Source: an uncultured Collinsella sp. (GTDB lineage: Bacteria > Actinomycetota > Coriobacteriia > Coriobacteriales > Coriobacteriaceae). Taken from it: DNA of 21,093 bases. Location of the stretch: positions 1-21,093 of the forward strand of contig CABUOF010000036.1 of assembly GCA_902493125.1 (NCBI GenBank). Direction: 5' to 3'. The notes below the pieces were generated by a model, which saw only the letters and a list, made by a program, of their open reading frames with translations, made no database searches and was not told where the DNA came from. The position numbers and the translations under genes were made by a program. Positions 6,292 to 15,201 of the stretch are shown piece after piece. Position 1 is the stretch's first letter, and each line of letters opens with the position of its first letter.

Positions 6292-7194
6292 ATGGATCGC
6301 AAAAAAGCAATCGCGCTCTCATTTTCCGTTCCCGTCGCATGGGGCTTTTCGTACCCCCTCATGAAAATCGGCATGGACAGCATGAACGCCACGAGTATCG
6401 TCGCGCTACGCTGCATCATCGCCTTTGTGGCCTGTCTGCTGCTCTTCCACAAGTGTGTTTTCCGTATCAACCGCGACCTTATGGTTCGCGCCGCCATCAT
6501 CGGCGCCATCATGGCAACCGAGCTCACCTGCATGTGCCTGGGCTCCAGCCTCACCTCCGCCTCCACCGCCGGCTTTTTGCAGAGCCTGACGGTCGTGATC
6601 GTACCGTTTGCCAACGCCGCCCTGCTGCGTCGCGCCCCCGAGCGCAAAGTGCTCGTCGGCACCGCCATCGTCACCTGCGGTATGTTGCTGCTCTCGGGCG
6701 CCGACTTCACCAGCCTGAACCCGGGCGCACTCATCATGCTGCTCTCCGCCTTTGTCTACGCCGGACACATCATTGTCGCCAAGCGATTTGTCGAAGAAGT
6801 CGATCCGCTTGCTCTGGGCGTTTGGCAGCTGGGCTTCGGCGGCTTGTTCTCGGGCATCGCTGCATTCACCTTTGGCGGCTTTACGCTTCCCGGCACGCCC
6901 AGCGAGATCGTCGTTGTCGTCGCGCTCGCACTCATCTGCTCTGCCTATGGCTTTATCACCCAGACGCTCGTGCAGCCCCACGTGCCCGCCGAGACCACCG
7001 GCTTCGCCTTCTCGCTCGAGCCGGTCTGCTCCGCCGTCTTCTCGTTCTTCCTGGTCGGCGAGGTCCTGAGCCCCATCGCCTTCTTTGGCGCCGCTCTCAT
7101 CCTCACCGGCGTCATGGTGGCAACCGTCGAGCTTCCGCGCCTTCGCGCACATGGACAGGCTCGCATGGCAGGAGCGCCCGAGCGCGTCTCGTAG
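6292..7194 (+). CDS. EamA/DMT superfamily transporter
   Basis: A 300-residue inner-membrane protein with about ten helices in two EamA repeats (roughly 8-140 and 155-285), the drug/metabolite transporter fold typical of amino-acid or metabolite exporters. The opening AIALSFSVPVAWGFSYPLMK and the segment SSLTSASTAGFLQSLTVVIV are characteristic of the first repeat. EPVCSAVFSFFLVGEVLSP, close to the family motif ExVxAxLxxxLxLGExLs, marks the end of the second. Start ATG 6292 has AAAGGAG five bases upstream. The C-terminal tail (RLRAHGQARMAGAPERVS) is polar. It is probably controlled by the divergent LysR regulator. The substrate is not deducible. Confidence 0.9.
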   Translation: MDRKKAIALSFSVPVAWGFSYPLMKIGMDSMNATSIVALRCIIAFVACLLLFHKCVFRINRDLMVRAAIIGAIMATELTCMCLGSSLTSASTAGFLQSLTVVIVPFANAALLRRAPERKVLVGTAIVTCGMLLLSGADFTSLNPGALIMLLSAFVYAGHIIVAKRFVEEVDPLALGVWQLGFGGLFSGIAAFTFGGFTLPGTPSEIVVVVALALICSAYGFITQTLVQPHVPAETTGFAFSLEPVCSAVFSFFLVGEVLSPIAFFGAALILTGVMVATVELPRLRAHGQARMAGAPERVS

Positions 7195-7220
7195 ACCCCA
7201 CTCCTTATACAGCCGCGGCA

Positions 7221-7247
7221 TAAAGGCAACCGGTGCGCCTTTACAAT
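7221..7247 (+). promoter_or_regulatory. Hairpin and -10 box upstream of ung
   Basis: TAAAGGC (7221-7227) and GCCTTTA (7237-7243) form a short hairpin after the EamA stop. TACAAT at 7242-7247 overlaps it and is a good -10 box about 36 bases before the ung start. No clear -35 is seen at 16-18 bases upstream. The element may be a weak terminator overlapping the ung promoter. Confidence 0.35.
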
Positions 7248-7282
7248 AGATGCAAACAGAGCATCTGACGCAAAGGAGCCCC

Positions 7283-8008
7283 ATGGACGCCGCGACCCGC
7301 GACCGCAACATAGCAACTTGGTTGGGCGATGCGCCGCAGCCGGTACGTGACACTACGAACCAGCTGCTCGAGCGCATCGCCCTTTTGCGTGCCGAGCAGA
7401 CCATCTATCCGGCACAAGACGACATCCTCAATGCCCTCGCCTACACGCCAGCCGACCAGGTCAAGGTTGTCATCTTGGGTCAAGACCCCTATCACGGACC
7501 CAACCAGGCCATGGGGCTGTCGTTCTCGGTCCCCGCGACGCAAACCAAGTTGCCGCCGAGCCTGCGCAATATCTATAAGGAACTCAAAGCCGATCTGGGT
7601 TGCCCCATTCCCGCCACGGGAGACCTAACACCATGGGCACGGCAGGGCGTCCTGCTCCTCAACACTACGCTCACCGTGCGCGAGCATGCCGCCAACTCGC
7701 ACGCCAAACTGGGCTGGAGCACGCTCACCGACTACGTTATCGAACGCTGCTGCCAGCTGCCCCAGCCGGTAGTCTTTTTGGCATGGGGTCGCTTTGCCCA
7801 GCAGATGGTCGAAGGCAAGCTCGTCGCAACTGGTGCGGGCAAGGCAACCGGCAAGTTCTGCCTGGCATCCACGCACCCCTCGCCGCTTTCGGCCAACCGT
7901 GCCACGGCAGAACTCCCCGCCTTTATGGGGTCGCGCCCCTTCTCGGCAGCCAATCGGCTACTCGAACAGCACGGCTCGACCCCCGTCAACTGGACTTGCA
8001 TCGGCTAA
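7283..8008 (+). CDS. ung: Uracil-DNA glycosylase, family 1
   Basis: A 241-residue enzyme that removes uracil from DNA by cleaving the N-glycosidic bond, the first step of base excision repair. All family 1 motifs are present: VVILGQDPYHGPNQAMGLSF with the catalytic Asp68 in GQDPYH, GVLLLNTTLTVREH (about 122-135), VVFLAWGRFAQ (about 163-173), the DNA-intercalation motif HPSPLSA with His198, and the final FSAANRLL. Length is normal for the family. Start ATG 7283 has AAAGGAG five bases upstream; an in-frame codon at 7250 lacks a ribosome site. It is convergent with the dehydrogenase gene at 8059, with which it shares a terminator. Confidence 0.97.
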   Translation: MDAATRDRNIATWLGDAPQPVRDTTNQLLERIALLRAEQTIYPAQDDILNALAYTPADQVKVVILGQDPYHGPNQAMGLSFSVPATQTKLPPSLRNIYKELKADLGCPIPATGDLTPWARQGVLLLNTTLTVREHAANSHAKLGWSTLTDYVIERCCQLPQPVVFLAWGRFAQQMVEGKLVATGAGKATGKFCLASTHPSPLSANRATAELPAFMGSRPFSAANRLLEQHGSTPVNWTCIG

Positions 8009-8023
8009 AAATCGATACATCAA

Positions 8024-8057
8024 AAACGCGCCCGACGGCTTTCCATCGGGCGCGTTT
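8024..8057. terminator. Bidirectional terminator between ung and SDR
   Basis: AAACGCGCCCGA (8024-8035) pairs perfectly with TCGGGCGCGTTT (8046-8057) around a ten-base loop. Flanking A and T runs make it usable in both directions. It follows the ung stop at 8008 and directly abuts the dehydrogenase stop at 8059. Confidence 0.9.
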
Positions 8058-8058
8058 C

Positions 8059-8739
8059 CTACTCGGGCCAAATAAACTGCGTGCGGCCGGCCTCGCCGCC
8101 ATCGATCAACAGGCTCTGCCCGGTCATAAACCGGTTGGTCACGCCCACAAAGTAGATCCACTCGGCGATCTCTTGGGCGGTGGCCCAGCGTTTAAGCGGC
8201 GTGAGCTCCATAATCTGGCTCCACAGGTGTTCGTCTTCCATCACGCAACGGTTGAGCGGCGTGATAACGCCGCCCGGGTCCACACTGTTGGCAATGGCCT
8301 GCGGCGCCAGGCGGTTTGCAAGGTTCTTGGTGTAGGCGATAACGCCGCCCTTGCTGGCGGCATAGGCGGGAAACTCCGATCCCGTATGCCCGCTCGCCGA
8401 CCCCACATTGACCACGGATTTGATAGCCGGCGCCGGCTTGGCGGCAAGCCCCTCCCCCACAAAGGCGTAGCGCTCGGTCACGTTGATGGTGCCACACAGG
8501 TTGGCGGCGATATCGTCGGCCGAATCCTGCGTACCGGCAACGTTCACGATTACCTGAGGTTCAAGGTCGCCTGGAAACGAATCCGACTCGCGGACATCAA
8601 CAATCAGATGGCGGTAGCGCTCGTGTTCGATCGCCGCCGGCAAAAGATCAAAGCCCACGACCTCGTGGCCCTCGTCCAAAAAACGCTGCACGCATGCGGC
8701 TCCGATACCGCCCGATGCGCCCGTGATCAAAACCCGCAT
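8059..8739 (-). CDS. Short-chain dehydrogenase/reductase (SDR)
   Basis: A 226-residue NAD(P)-dependent oxidoreductase with a Rossmann fold. The glycine-rich cofactor motif TGASGGIG lies at 6-13, the NVAG motif at 66-69, the serine region in VNVGSASG at about 110-117, and the catalytic Tyr126 and Lys130 in YAASK. Asp31 after VVGF suggests NAD(H) rather than NADP(H), by family rule. DPGGVITPL is the usual PG motif after the active site. Start ATG 8739 has AAGGAG six bases upstream; the ribosome site overlaps the stop codon of the transporter gene nine bases upstream, so the two are surely cotranscribed. The substrate is unknown. It is slightly short for classical SDRs (about 250), and nothing in it shows a specific link to queuosine chemistry. 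Confidence 0.9.
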   Translation of the reverse strand: MRVLITGASGGIGAACVQRFLDEGHEVVGFDLLPAAIEHERYRHLIVDVRESDSFPGDLEPQVIVNVAGTQDSADDIAANLCGTINVTERYAFVGEGLAAKPAPAIKSVVNVGSASGHTGSEFPAYAASKGGVIAYTKNLANRLAPQAIANSVDPGGVITPLNRCVMEDEHLWSQIMELTPLKRWATAQEIAEWIYFVGVTNRFMTGQSLLIDGGEAGRTQFIWPE

Positions 8740-8748
8740 ACTTGCTCC

Positions 8749-9471
8749 TTAGGCGGTTGCGTGGCGCTCGAGGTACTCGGAGCCCACGTTCTCGCGCTCC
8801 CAGCCGCGCACGACCTTGTAGCCCACGGGGCTCAGGAAGACCTCGCACAGCAGCTCGGCGACAGCGCCGGTCAGCGAGCACATAAGGACCTGCACCCAGG
8901 TCCAACCAAAGAACGTGTGGCTCACCACAATGGCAAAGACCAAGTTGTCGATAAACTGGCCAACACCCGTAGACACATAGGAGCGGAAGGCAAAGCTCGC
9001 AAAGTTATTCTTTTTGAGCATACGGCCAAGCGACTGGTTAAGCGTGGAGTTAACCACGGCAGAAACGAGCATGGCAAGCGAAGAGCCCAGCACCACGTAC
9101 CAGGTGCCGCCGATGGTGGCGTTAAGGGCGGTGTTGACCTCGATCATGCCCGTGTCGTAGTAGGCGCCCCACATGCCGGGCGTGAGCGAGCATGCCCAAA
9201 AGCACAGGCTCACGGCCAGGTTGACCGCCAGCGCGAGGATAGAGATTTTGATGGATGCCCTGGCGCCAAAGCGCTTGCAGATCATGTCCTGGCACAAAAA
9301 CGAAACCCAGCTCACCACAAAGCCACAGTCGAGCGCCAGATACGGCAGGCTGATAAGTTCTTTGTTGGCCAGCAGGTTCATCATGATGACGCTCACGAAA
9401 AACAGCGAAACCGTTGCCGCGGGAATGCTCCGCAACAGGACCTTGTAGTCCTCCATGACCTTCTTGATCAT
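8749..9471 (-). CDS. yhhQ: YhhQ/VUT family queuosine-precursor transporter
   Basis: A 240-residue inner-membrane protein of the VUT (formerly DUF165) family. E. coli YhhQ imports the queuosine precursors preQ0 and preQ1. About six helices are visible. Segments typical of the family are FVSVIMMNLLANKEL near the N-terminus, ALDCGFVVSWVSFLCQDMIC, the Asn-rich NSTLNQSLGR and YVSTGVGQFIDNLVFAIVVS. Start ATG 9471 has AAAGGAG about six bases upstream; ATG 9456 is a possible internal alternative. A promoter (9557-9585) and a candidate preQ1 riboswitch (9485-9527) precede it. It is the first gene of a two-gene unit with the SDR. Whether the substrate is preQ1, queuine or another compound is inferred from family and leader only. 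Confidence 0.82.
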   Translation of the reverse strand: MIKKVMEDYKVLLRSIPAATVSLFFVSVIMMNLLANKELISLPYLALDCGFVVSWVSFLCQDMICKRFGARASIKISILALAVNLAVSLCFWACSLTPGMWGAYYDTGMIEVNTALNATIGGTWYVVLGSSLAMLVSAVVNSTLNQSLGRMLKKNNFASFAFRSYVSTGVGQFIDNLVFAIVVSHTFFGWTWVQVLMCSLTGAVAELLCEVFLSPVGYKVVRGWERENVGSEYLERHATA

Positions 9472-9484
9472 TATGTACTCCTTT

Positions 9485-9527
9485 GGTTTTAGGTTTAACG
9501 AGCAGGATATCGGACCCGAACTGCTCG
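9485..9527 (-). promoter_or_regulatory. Candidate preQ1 class I-like riboswitch
   Basis: On the minus strand a 7-bp stem CGAGCAG/CTGCTCG (9527-9521 with 9505-9499) encloses the loop TTCGGGTCCGATATC. An A-rich tail, TTAAACCTAAAACC, follows and runs into the AAAGGAG ribosome site of yhhQ. A small hairpin starting its loop with TTC, plus an A-rich tail that can form a pseudoknot with the loop (loop GGT with tail ACC), is the preQ1-I layout; here the tail overlaps the ribosome site region, which would fit translational control. The loop is slightly longer than usual and the conserved CACC/CTA bases are not matched exactly, so the call is tentative. The gene context supports it. Confidence 0.45.
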
Positions 9528-9567
9528 GACGCCCCGGTCTTGAGACGACGGTGGGTATGATAGCCGC

Positions 9568-11241
<1,674 letters not shown>

Positions 11242-11288
11242 GCGGATCCTTTCTTGCATTGAGTGCATTACGTCGTTGTAACCGCACT

Positions 11289-11294
11289 ATTGTA
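11289..11294 (-). promoter_or_regulatory. Probable -10 box of prfC
   Basis: TACAAT on the minus strand (11294-11289) lies about 48 bases before the prfC start, in the only suitable intergenic gap. No convincing -35 is seen at the usual distance, so this is tentative. Confidence 0.35.
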
Positions 11295-11385
11295 GCCGCG
11301 AAATCCCGCTCTTGGGCGCCTATCAGGACAAATTCATCAGTTAGGGCATGGGGTAGCAGTCGATGGCGGCACTCCGAAGCAGTTT

Positions 11386-11602
11386 GTCTCGATCTGTAAC
11401 ATCTAGCCGGTTTTTGAACCTCTACCTGTTACAGATTTAGACAAACAGGTGGGCGTCCCAGAAAGATCTCAATCTGTAACATCTAGCCACTCAAAACGGG
11501 TCCATCTGTTACAGATTGAGATATAAGGATAGACGGTTGGCCAATGTCTCGATCTGTAATATCTAGCAGCCAAAATCTTCTCCAGTTGTTACAGATTGAG
11601 AT
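11386..11602. repeat. Three-hairpin array of alternating inverted 16-bp repeats
   Basis: Six copies of a 16-bp element of the form ATCTCAATCTGTAACA occur in alternating orientation, starting at 11386, 11427, 11466, 11507, 11546 and 11587 (spacing 41, 39, 41, 39, 41). They make three dyads with an exact 80-bp period. The middle dyad is perfect over 16 bp (11466-11481 with 11507-11522). Left arms continue with TCTAGC; right arms do not mirror this. The 18 bases in the middle of each unit (11408-11425, 11488-11505, 11568-11585) and the linkers of about 24 bases are unrelated in sequence but constant in length. The array lies between divergent prfC and the GntR-ABC operon. No open reading frame fits it. 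Confidence 0.92.
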
Positions 11603-11634
11603 GAATGAACGAGCGGACAATCCGAATTTACCTC

Positions 11635-11685
11635 TTGCATAACTGTGCATAGTGTATATATACTGTGCTTACCGGTTATATACAC
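11635..11685 (+). promoter_or_regulatory. Promoter and palindromic operator of GntR-ABC operon
   Basis: TTGCAT (11635-11640) followed after 18 bases by TATACT (11659-11664) is a plausible promoter; TATATA at 11657 with a 16-base spacer is an alternative. A perfect inverted repeat, GTGTATATA (11652-11660) and TATATACAC (11677-11685) with 16 bases between, overlaps the -10 box. YtrA-type GntR regulators typically bind GTGTA-N-TACAC palindromes, so this is the probable autoregulatory operator of the gene at 11713. Confidence 0.7.
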
Positions 11686-11712
11686 GTGTAGCCCAACAGC
11701 TAAGGAGCCGCT

Positions 11713-12081
11713 GTGGACATCATCCTATCCAATTCGAGCGACAAACCCATCTACGAGCAAATAGCCTCGCAGGTCAAAGCCCAGATCCTTTCGGGCGCAC
11801 TCGCTGCGGGAGCCAAACTCCCCAGCATCCGTGCTCTCGCGAGCGACCTTGGCGTGAGCGTCATCACCACCAAGCGCGCCTACGCCGACCTGGAGCAGCT
11901 CGGGTTTATCTGCACCGTGCAGGGCAAAGGCTGTTTTGTCGCCGAGGGCAACCAAGAGCTCTTGCGCGAAAACCAGCTCTGCCATATCGAAGAGCTGCTT
12001 GCGAAAGCGGCAACCCTGGGTGTCACGCGCGACAAACTGCACGAGATGCTCGACCTGGTAGCCCCCGAAACCATGCAGTAG
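11713..12081 (+). CDS. GntR family regulator, YtrA-type
   Basis: A 122-residue repressor. Residues about 10-78 form a GntR winged helix-turn-helix (KPIYEQIASQVKAQILSGAL, then LPSIRALASDLGVSVITTKRAY and the wing GFICTVQGKGCFVA). Only a short helical C-terminus follows (ENQLCHIEELLAKAATLGVT), which is typical of the YtrA subfamily that regulates adjacent ABC transporter genes. Start is GTG 11713 with AAGGAG six bases upstream. The gene is first in an operon: the ATPase gene starts 24 bases after its stop, and the permease overlaps that. A palindrome of the YtrA type overlaps its promoter, so negative autoregulation relieved by an unknown signal, such as envelope stress or an antimicrobial peptide, is likely. 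Confidence 0.92.
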   Translation: MDIILSNSSDKPIYEQIASQVKAQILSGALAAGAKLPSIRALASDLGVSVITTKRAYADLEQLGFICTVQGKGCFVAEGNQELLRENQLCHIEELLAKAATLGVTRDKLHEMLDLVAPETMQ

Positions 12082-12104
12082 CCATCTGCAAGAAAGGCTA
12101 TACC

Positions 12105-12986
12105 ATGCAAAACTTGCTAGAACTCAAAGGTATCTCATGCCGTGTGAGCGACCGTTTTTCGCTGCGCGACGTCACGCTTGCCGTGGAGCCCGGCCAGATC
12201 GTTGGCTTTGTGGGCGCAAATGGCGCTGGCAAGACGACGACGATTCGCGCCGCGCTTGGGCTTATAAAGCTCGATGCCGGCGAGGTGCACCTGTTTGGGC
12301 AGCACTGTGGCGCCGGCGCGCCCGATGAAGCGCAGCGCTGCTTGCGCACTCGTGTCGGCCTCGTGCTGGACACATGCCCCTTCCCTTCCACGCTCAAGGT
12401 GACCGAAGTTGAGGCACTCGTAAGCCCGGCGTACCCCACCTGGAGCCACGACACCTTCGCTAGCCTCATCAACCGATTTGGCCTCGATCCCAAGGCAAAG
12501 GTCAAGGACCTCTCCCGCGGTATGGGCATGAAGCTGCAACTTGTCTGCGCACTCAGTCACAAGGCCGAACTGCTCGTTTTGGACGAAGCCACCGCGGGCC
12601 TCGATCCCATGGCACGCGAGGAACTGCTCGATGAGCTGCTTGCTTTTGTCGCCGACGGCCAGCACAGCGTGCTGCTCTCGAGCCACATTACATCCGACCT
12701 CGATCGCGCCGCCGACCGCGTCATCTGCATCGATAACGGTTCGATTGTGTTTGACCTGCCGCGCGAGGACATTACCGACCGAGCCGGGATCGCCCACTGC
12801 ACCCAAGCGCAGGCCGCCGAGTTTATGGCTTGCGTCGAAGGCGCCCGTGCCGTCCACCACGCCTACAGCGTGGACGTGCTCGTGCCCAACCGTCGCGATA
12901 CGCTCGAGGCCTTTCCCGAGATTCCCTGCGATCGGGCAACCATTGATGACTATCTTCGCCTCATGCTGAAAGGGGCTTCGAAATGA
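12105..12986 (+). CDS. ABC transporter ATP-binding protein
   Basis: A 293-residue ATPase that would power the permease encoded next to it. Walker A is GANGAGKTT (37-45), the signature is LSRGMGMKLQL (a variant of LSGGQ), Walker B with the catalytic Glu is LLVLDEAT, followed by a D-loop AGLD and the switch His in LLSSH. The C-terminal 70 residues (after VFDLPRED) are a domain found in YtrB/BcrA-like exporter ATPases. ATG 12105 was chosen for AGAAAGG seven bases upstream; the same frame stays open far upstream through the GntR gene, but that is a chance shadow. The stop codon overlaps the next start as ATGA. Confidence 0.93.
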   Translation: MQNLLELKGISCRVSDRFSLRDVTLAVEPGQIVGFVGANGAGKTTTIRAALGLIKLDAGEVHLFGQHCGAGAPDEAQRCLRTRVGLVLDTCPFPSTLKVTEVEALVSPAYPTWSHDTFASLINRFGLDPKAKVKDLSRGMGMKLQLVCALSHKAELLVLDEATAGLDPMAREELLDELLAFVADGQHSVLLSSHITSDLDRAADRVICIDNGSIVFDLPREDITDRAGIAHCTQAQAAEFMACVEGARAVHHAYSVDVLVPNRRDTLEAFPEIPCDRATIDDYLRLMLKGASK

Positions 12987-13681
12987 AACGCGCCTTTATG
13001 TCCGAGCTCGCCATCGTTCGTACGCTCATCCCGAGCATCACGGGCGTCGGCCTATTCATCTTTGTCGTGCTGACCCTTGCCAACGCGTCGGATGGCGATT
13101 CCGGCATGAGCGCCGGCGCCTGTGCGGTCAGCGCAATGTCGCCCATCATAATCATGAACTCGCTAGCTGGCTACGATAACCAAAACGGCTGGGAGCGTTA
13201 TCGAGCAACGTTGCCCTTCTCGCGCAAAGACATTATTTGCGCACGCTACCTGTGCATCGTTGTCTTCTCGGTCGTCATGGCATGCGCGGCTACGCTTCTG
13301 AACATCCTCGTCCTTCCGCTCTTCGACCCCATGGGCATCCCTTCGACATGCCAGACGATCTTTGAAATCGCAACCGCCTCGGCGGCATCGATGCTCATCT
13401 CCCTCATGATGGTATTCTTGACACAGCCGCTGTTCTTCCGATTTGGACACATGGAGGCGCTGCGCCTATCCCTTGGCCTGTTTGCCCTGTTTGGCTGCGG
13501 CACCATGGCAATGCTGAGTTCCTCCAACCCCATCAGCAACTGGCTTATGTCGATTGCCGGGGCGAATCCCGATCCTGCCGTCCTTGGCTGTCTGTGTGCA
13601 GGAATTGCCGTACTGGCGCTCGCACTATGCGCAATCAGCTGCACCGTCAGCACCAAGGTTTATCGAGTACGCGATCTGTAG
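12983..13681 (+). CDS. ABC-2 type permease subunit
   Basis: A 232-residue inner-membrane protein with about six helices, partner of the ATPase whose stop it overlaps by four bases (ATGA), which implies translational coupling. Segments include LIPSITGVGLFIFVVLTLAN, YLCIVVFSVVMACAATLLNI and PAVLGCLCAGIAVLALALCA. The stretch NGWERYRATLPFSRKDIICARYL between helices 2 and 3 matches the coupling region of ABC-2 permeases such as the YtrC-like/ABC2_membrane_5 group (short-loop exporters with W, LP and R residues). The cargo is unknown. No terminator is evident in the 90 bases before the convergent CLC gene. Confidence 0.85.
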   Translation: MKRAFMSELAIVRTLIPSITGVGLFIFVVLTLANASDGDSGMSAGACAVSAMSPIIIMNSLAGYDNQNGWERYRATLPFSRKDIICARYLCIVVFSVVMACAATLLNILVLPLFDPMGIPSTCQTIFEIATASAASMLISLMMVFLTQPLFFRFGHMEALRLSLGLFALFGCGTMAMLSSSNPISNWLMSIAGANPDPAVLGCLCAGIAVLALALCAISCTVSTKVYRVRDL

Positions 13682-13771
13682 CCACACGAGTCTCAATCCG
13701 CGAAGGACGCGATCGCCGCCCCTCCCCGCAAATCCGTGGCAAAGGGCATGTCCCCGGCGTGCGCCACTGTA

Positions 13772-15076
13772 CTACTTGCGCAGCGGCTTGGGCAGTGGAA
13801 TGCCGGCGGCGATGACGGCCGCGATGATCATGCAGACGATACCCTTGAGTGGGAAGCACATGAGCAGCAGGCCCACGACCATGACGGGCTGACGCATAAC
13901 GGCGCCCATCGTCGAGGCCGTGCAAACGGCGACGCAAAAGACCGGATCGGCGCCGGTGAGGATAGCAAGGCCATAGCCCAGGCTTACGCCCGAGAAGATA
14001 ACCGGGAAGAAGTGGCCGCCGCGCCAACCAAGGTTGATGAGGGCGGGCGTCAGCATGGCCTTAACGAGACCGGTCGCGATAAGCACGCCGGCGGGAATGG
14101 TCAGATAGGTTTCCATGAGCACGTCGGCCTGCGTCTCGCCGGCAAACATGGTGTAGGGCAGGACCGTGCCGCAGATGGCGAGCGCCAGACCGGCCAGCAT
14201 GGCTTTGACGACAGGGCGCGCCCCTATTGCATGAGCAAGCGCTTCGCTCGCGTGCTCAGAGACAAAGTACAGCCAGCCGCAGATTGTTCCGATCAGCGAC
14301 AGAGGAATGAGCCAGGTAAGCTCCAGGTTGCCCACCACGGCAGCCTCGAACCTCGGCATACCCATGCCGCCGCCCATGAGCTGGCCGAGCAGCAGGTAGG
14401 TGCCCAGGCCGCCAGCAATCGCGATGCCGTAAACCACGGTCTTTTGCGCCTTAGGCAGCCTGATGGTGATCTCACCGGATTCGGAATCCTCGCCATCGCC
14501 GACACCCTGGCCGTCGGTGCTACCGGCAAGCGGCGCCACAAAGCCAAAGACGGGCGCGGTAAAGAGCGCCGTCAGGGCAGCCTGGGTGCCCAGCAACGTG
14601 AGCTCCCTAAACTCGGCGCCAAAGCGACGCATGCGGTCGCCGACCCAGCTGCACAGACCGGCGATAACGCCGGTCAGGCCGGCCTCCGGTCCAATGCTTC
14701 CGCCAAACAGCAGCGGCAGCAATGCCGCGAGCGAAAGCTTGCCCAGGTTGTCGTACGGGTAGCGCCCGTCTTGCTTAACCTTAGCCATCACCTGGTTGAG
14801 GTCATCGGTCTTGGTGCCTGTCATCTTTTCGTACAGACCGATTAACAGGCCGCCCAGCAGGCAGACAAAAAACGGGTACGGCAGAAAGCCAAACGGGCCG
14901 CTGGCAAGCTCGGGCGAAGCGACGCCCAGCGCGTGCGGAATCTCGGTCCATAGATAGTCGATACCGTGCTCCATCGCAAAAAAGAACAGCCAGACTGCGG
15001 CACCCGCGAGTGCACCGGTCACGGCAACGCTGACCAAAAACAGCGCTCGGTTCGTGGGTTTGGCAAGGTTATCCAT
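13772..15076 (-). CDS. CLC-type chloride channel/antiporter family protein
   Basis: A 434-residue membrane protein with about ten to twelve helices. It has the CLC signatures FGGSIGPEAGL (about 124-134), in which Glu131 aligns with the gating glutamate of GREGP, and GWRGGHFFPVIF (350-361), matching the GxFxP anion-site motif. The core SIGPEAG rather than GREGP is seen in the YfeO-like branch often annotated as ion channel protein. An acidic insert (STDGQGVGDGEDSESGEITI, about 186-205) sits between helices. Start ATG 15076 has GGGAGGA five to six bases upstream and a promoter-like sequence before it. Whether it transports chloride, fluoride or another anion cannot be decided. It is the last gene of a minus-strand run with the LOG and K+ channel genes. 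Confidence 0.87.
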   Translation of the reverse strand: MDNLAKPTNRALFLVSVAVTGALAGAAVWLFFFAMEHGIDYLWTEIPHALGVASPELASGPFGFLPYPFFVCLLGGLLIGLYEKMTGTKTDDLNQVMAKVKQDGRYPYDNLGKLSLAALLPLLFGGSIGPEAGLTGVIAGLCSWVGDRMRRFGAEFRELTLLGTQAALTALFTAPVFGFVAPLAGSTDGQGVGDGEDSESGEITIRLPKAQKTVVYGIAIAGGLGTYLLLGQLMGGGMGMPRFEAAVVGNLELTWLIPLSLIGTICGWLYFVSEHASEALAHAIGARPVVKAMLAGLALAICGTVLPYTMFAGETQADVLMETYLTIPAGVLIATGLVKAMLTPALINLGWRGGHFFPVIFSGVSLGYGLAILTGADPVFCVAVCTASTMGAVMRQPVMVVGLLLMCFPLKGIVCMIIAAVIAAGIPLPKPLRK

Positions 15077-15115
15077 CGGGTCCTCCCGCGGTCAAAGTCG
15101 ACATAGATACGTTTT

Positions 15116-15142
15116 ATTGTAGAGCGAGCGTTGCCCAGTCAA
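15116..15142 (-). promoter_or_regulatory. Possible promoter of CLC gene
   Basis: On the minus strand TTGACT (15142-15137) and TACAAT (15121-15116) are good boxes, but the spacer is only 15 bases, shorter than the optimum. This is a plausible independent promoter in the 125-base gap before the CLC gene. Confidence 0.45.
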
Positions 15143-15201
15143 GCCAACCGTCTGCGCCGCAAGCGGAGCCACCGGGGACCCCGGCGGGACAAGCTCAAGG
15201 C

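Noticed and set aside
6406..7404. Minus-strand 332-codon frame opposite the EamA gene
   Set aside because: It is the antisense shadow of the transporter: rich in Asp, Gly and Glu with no fold features, and no ribosome site.
7600..9492. Very long plus-strand open frame (630 codons) across ung, SDR and transporter genes
   Set aside because: It is the antisense shadow of the SDR and YhhQ genes in GC-rich DNA. It has no ribosome site, no domain features and many Arg/His-rich stretches.
11386..11602. CRISPR array
   Set aside because: The repeats are only 16 bp, alternate in orientation and are too few, and no cas genes are present. It is reported instead as an unexplained inverted-repeat array.
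11652..12104. N-terminal extension of the ABC ATPase into the GntR gene
   Set aside because: The frame is open, but it overlaps the whole GntR gene and lacks homology. ATG 12105 has a good ribosome site and gives the normal ATPase N-terminus.
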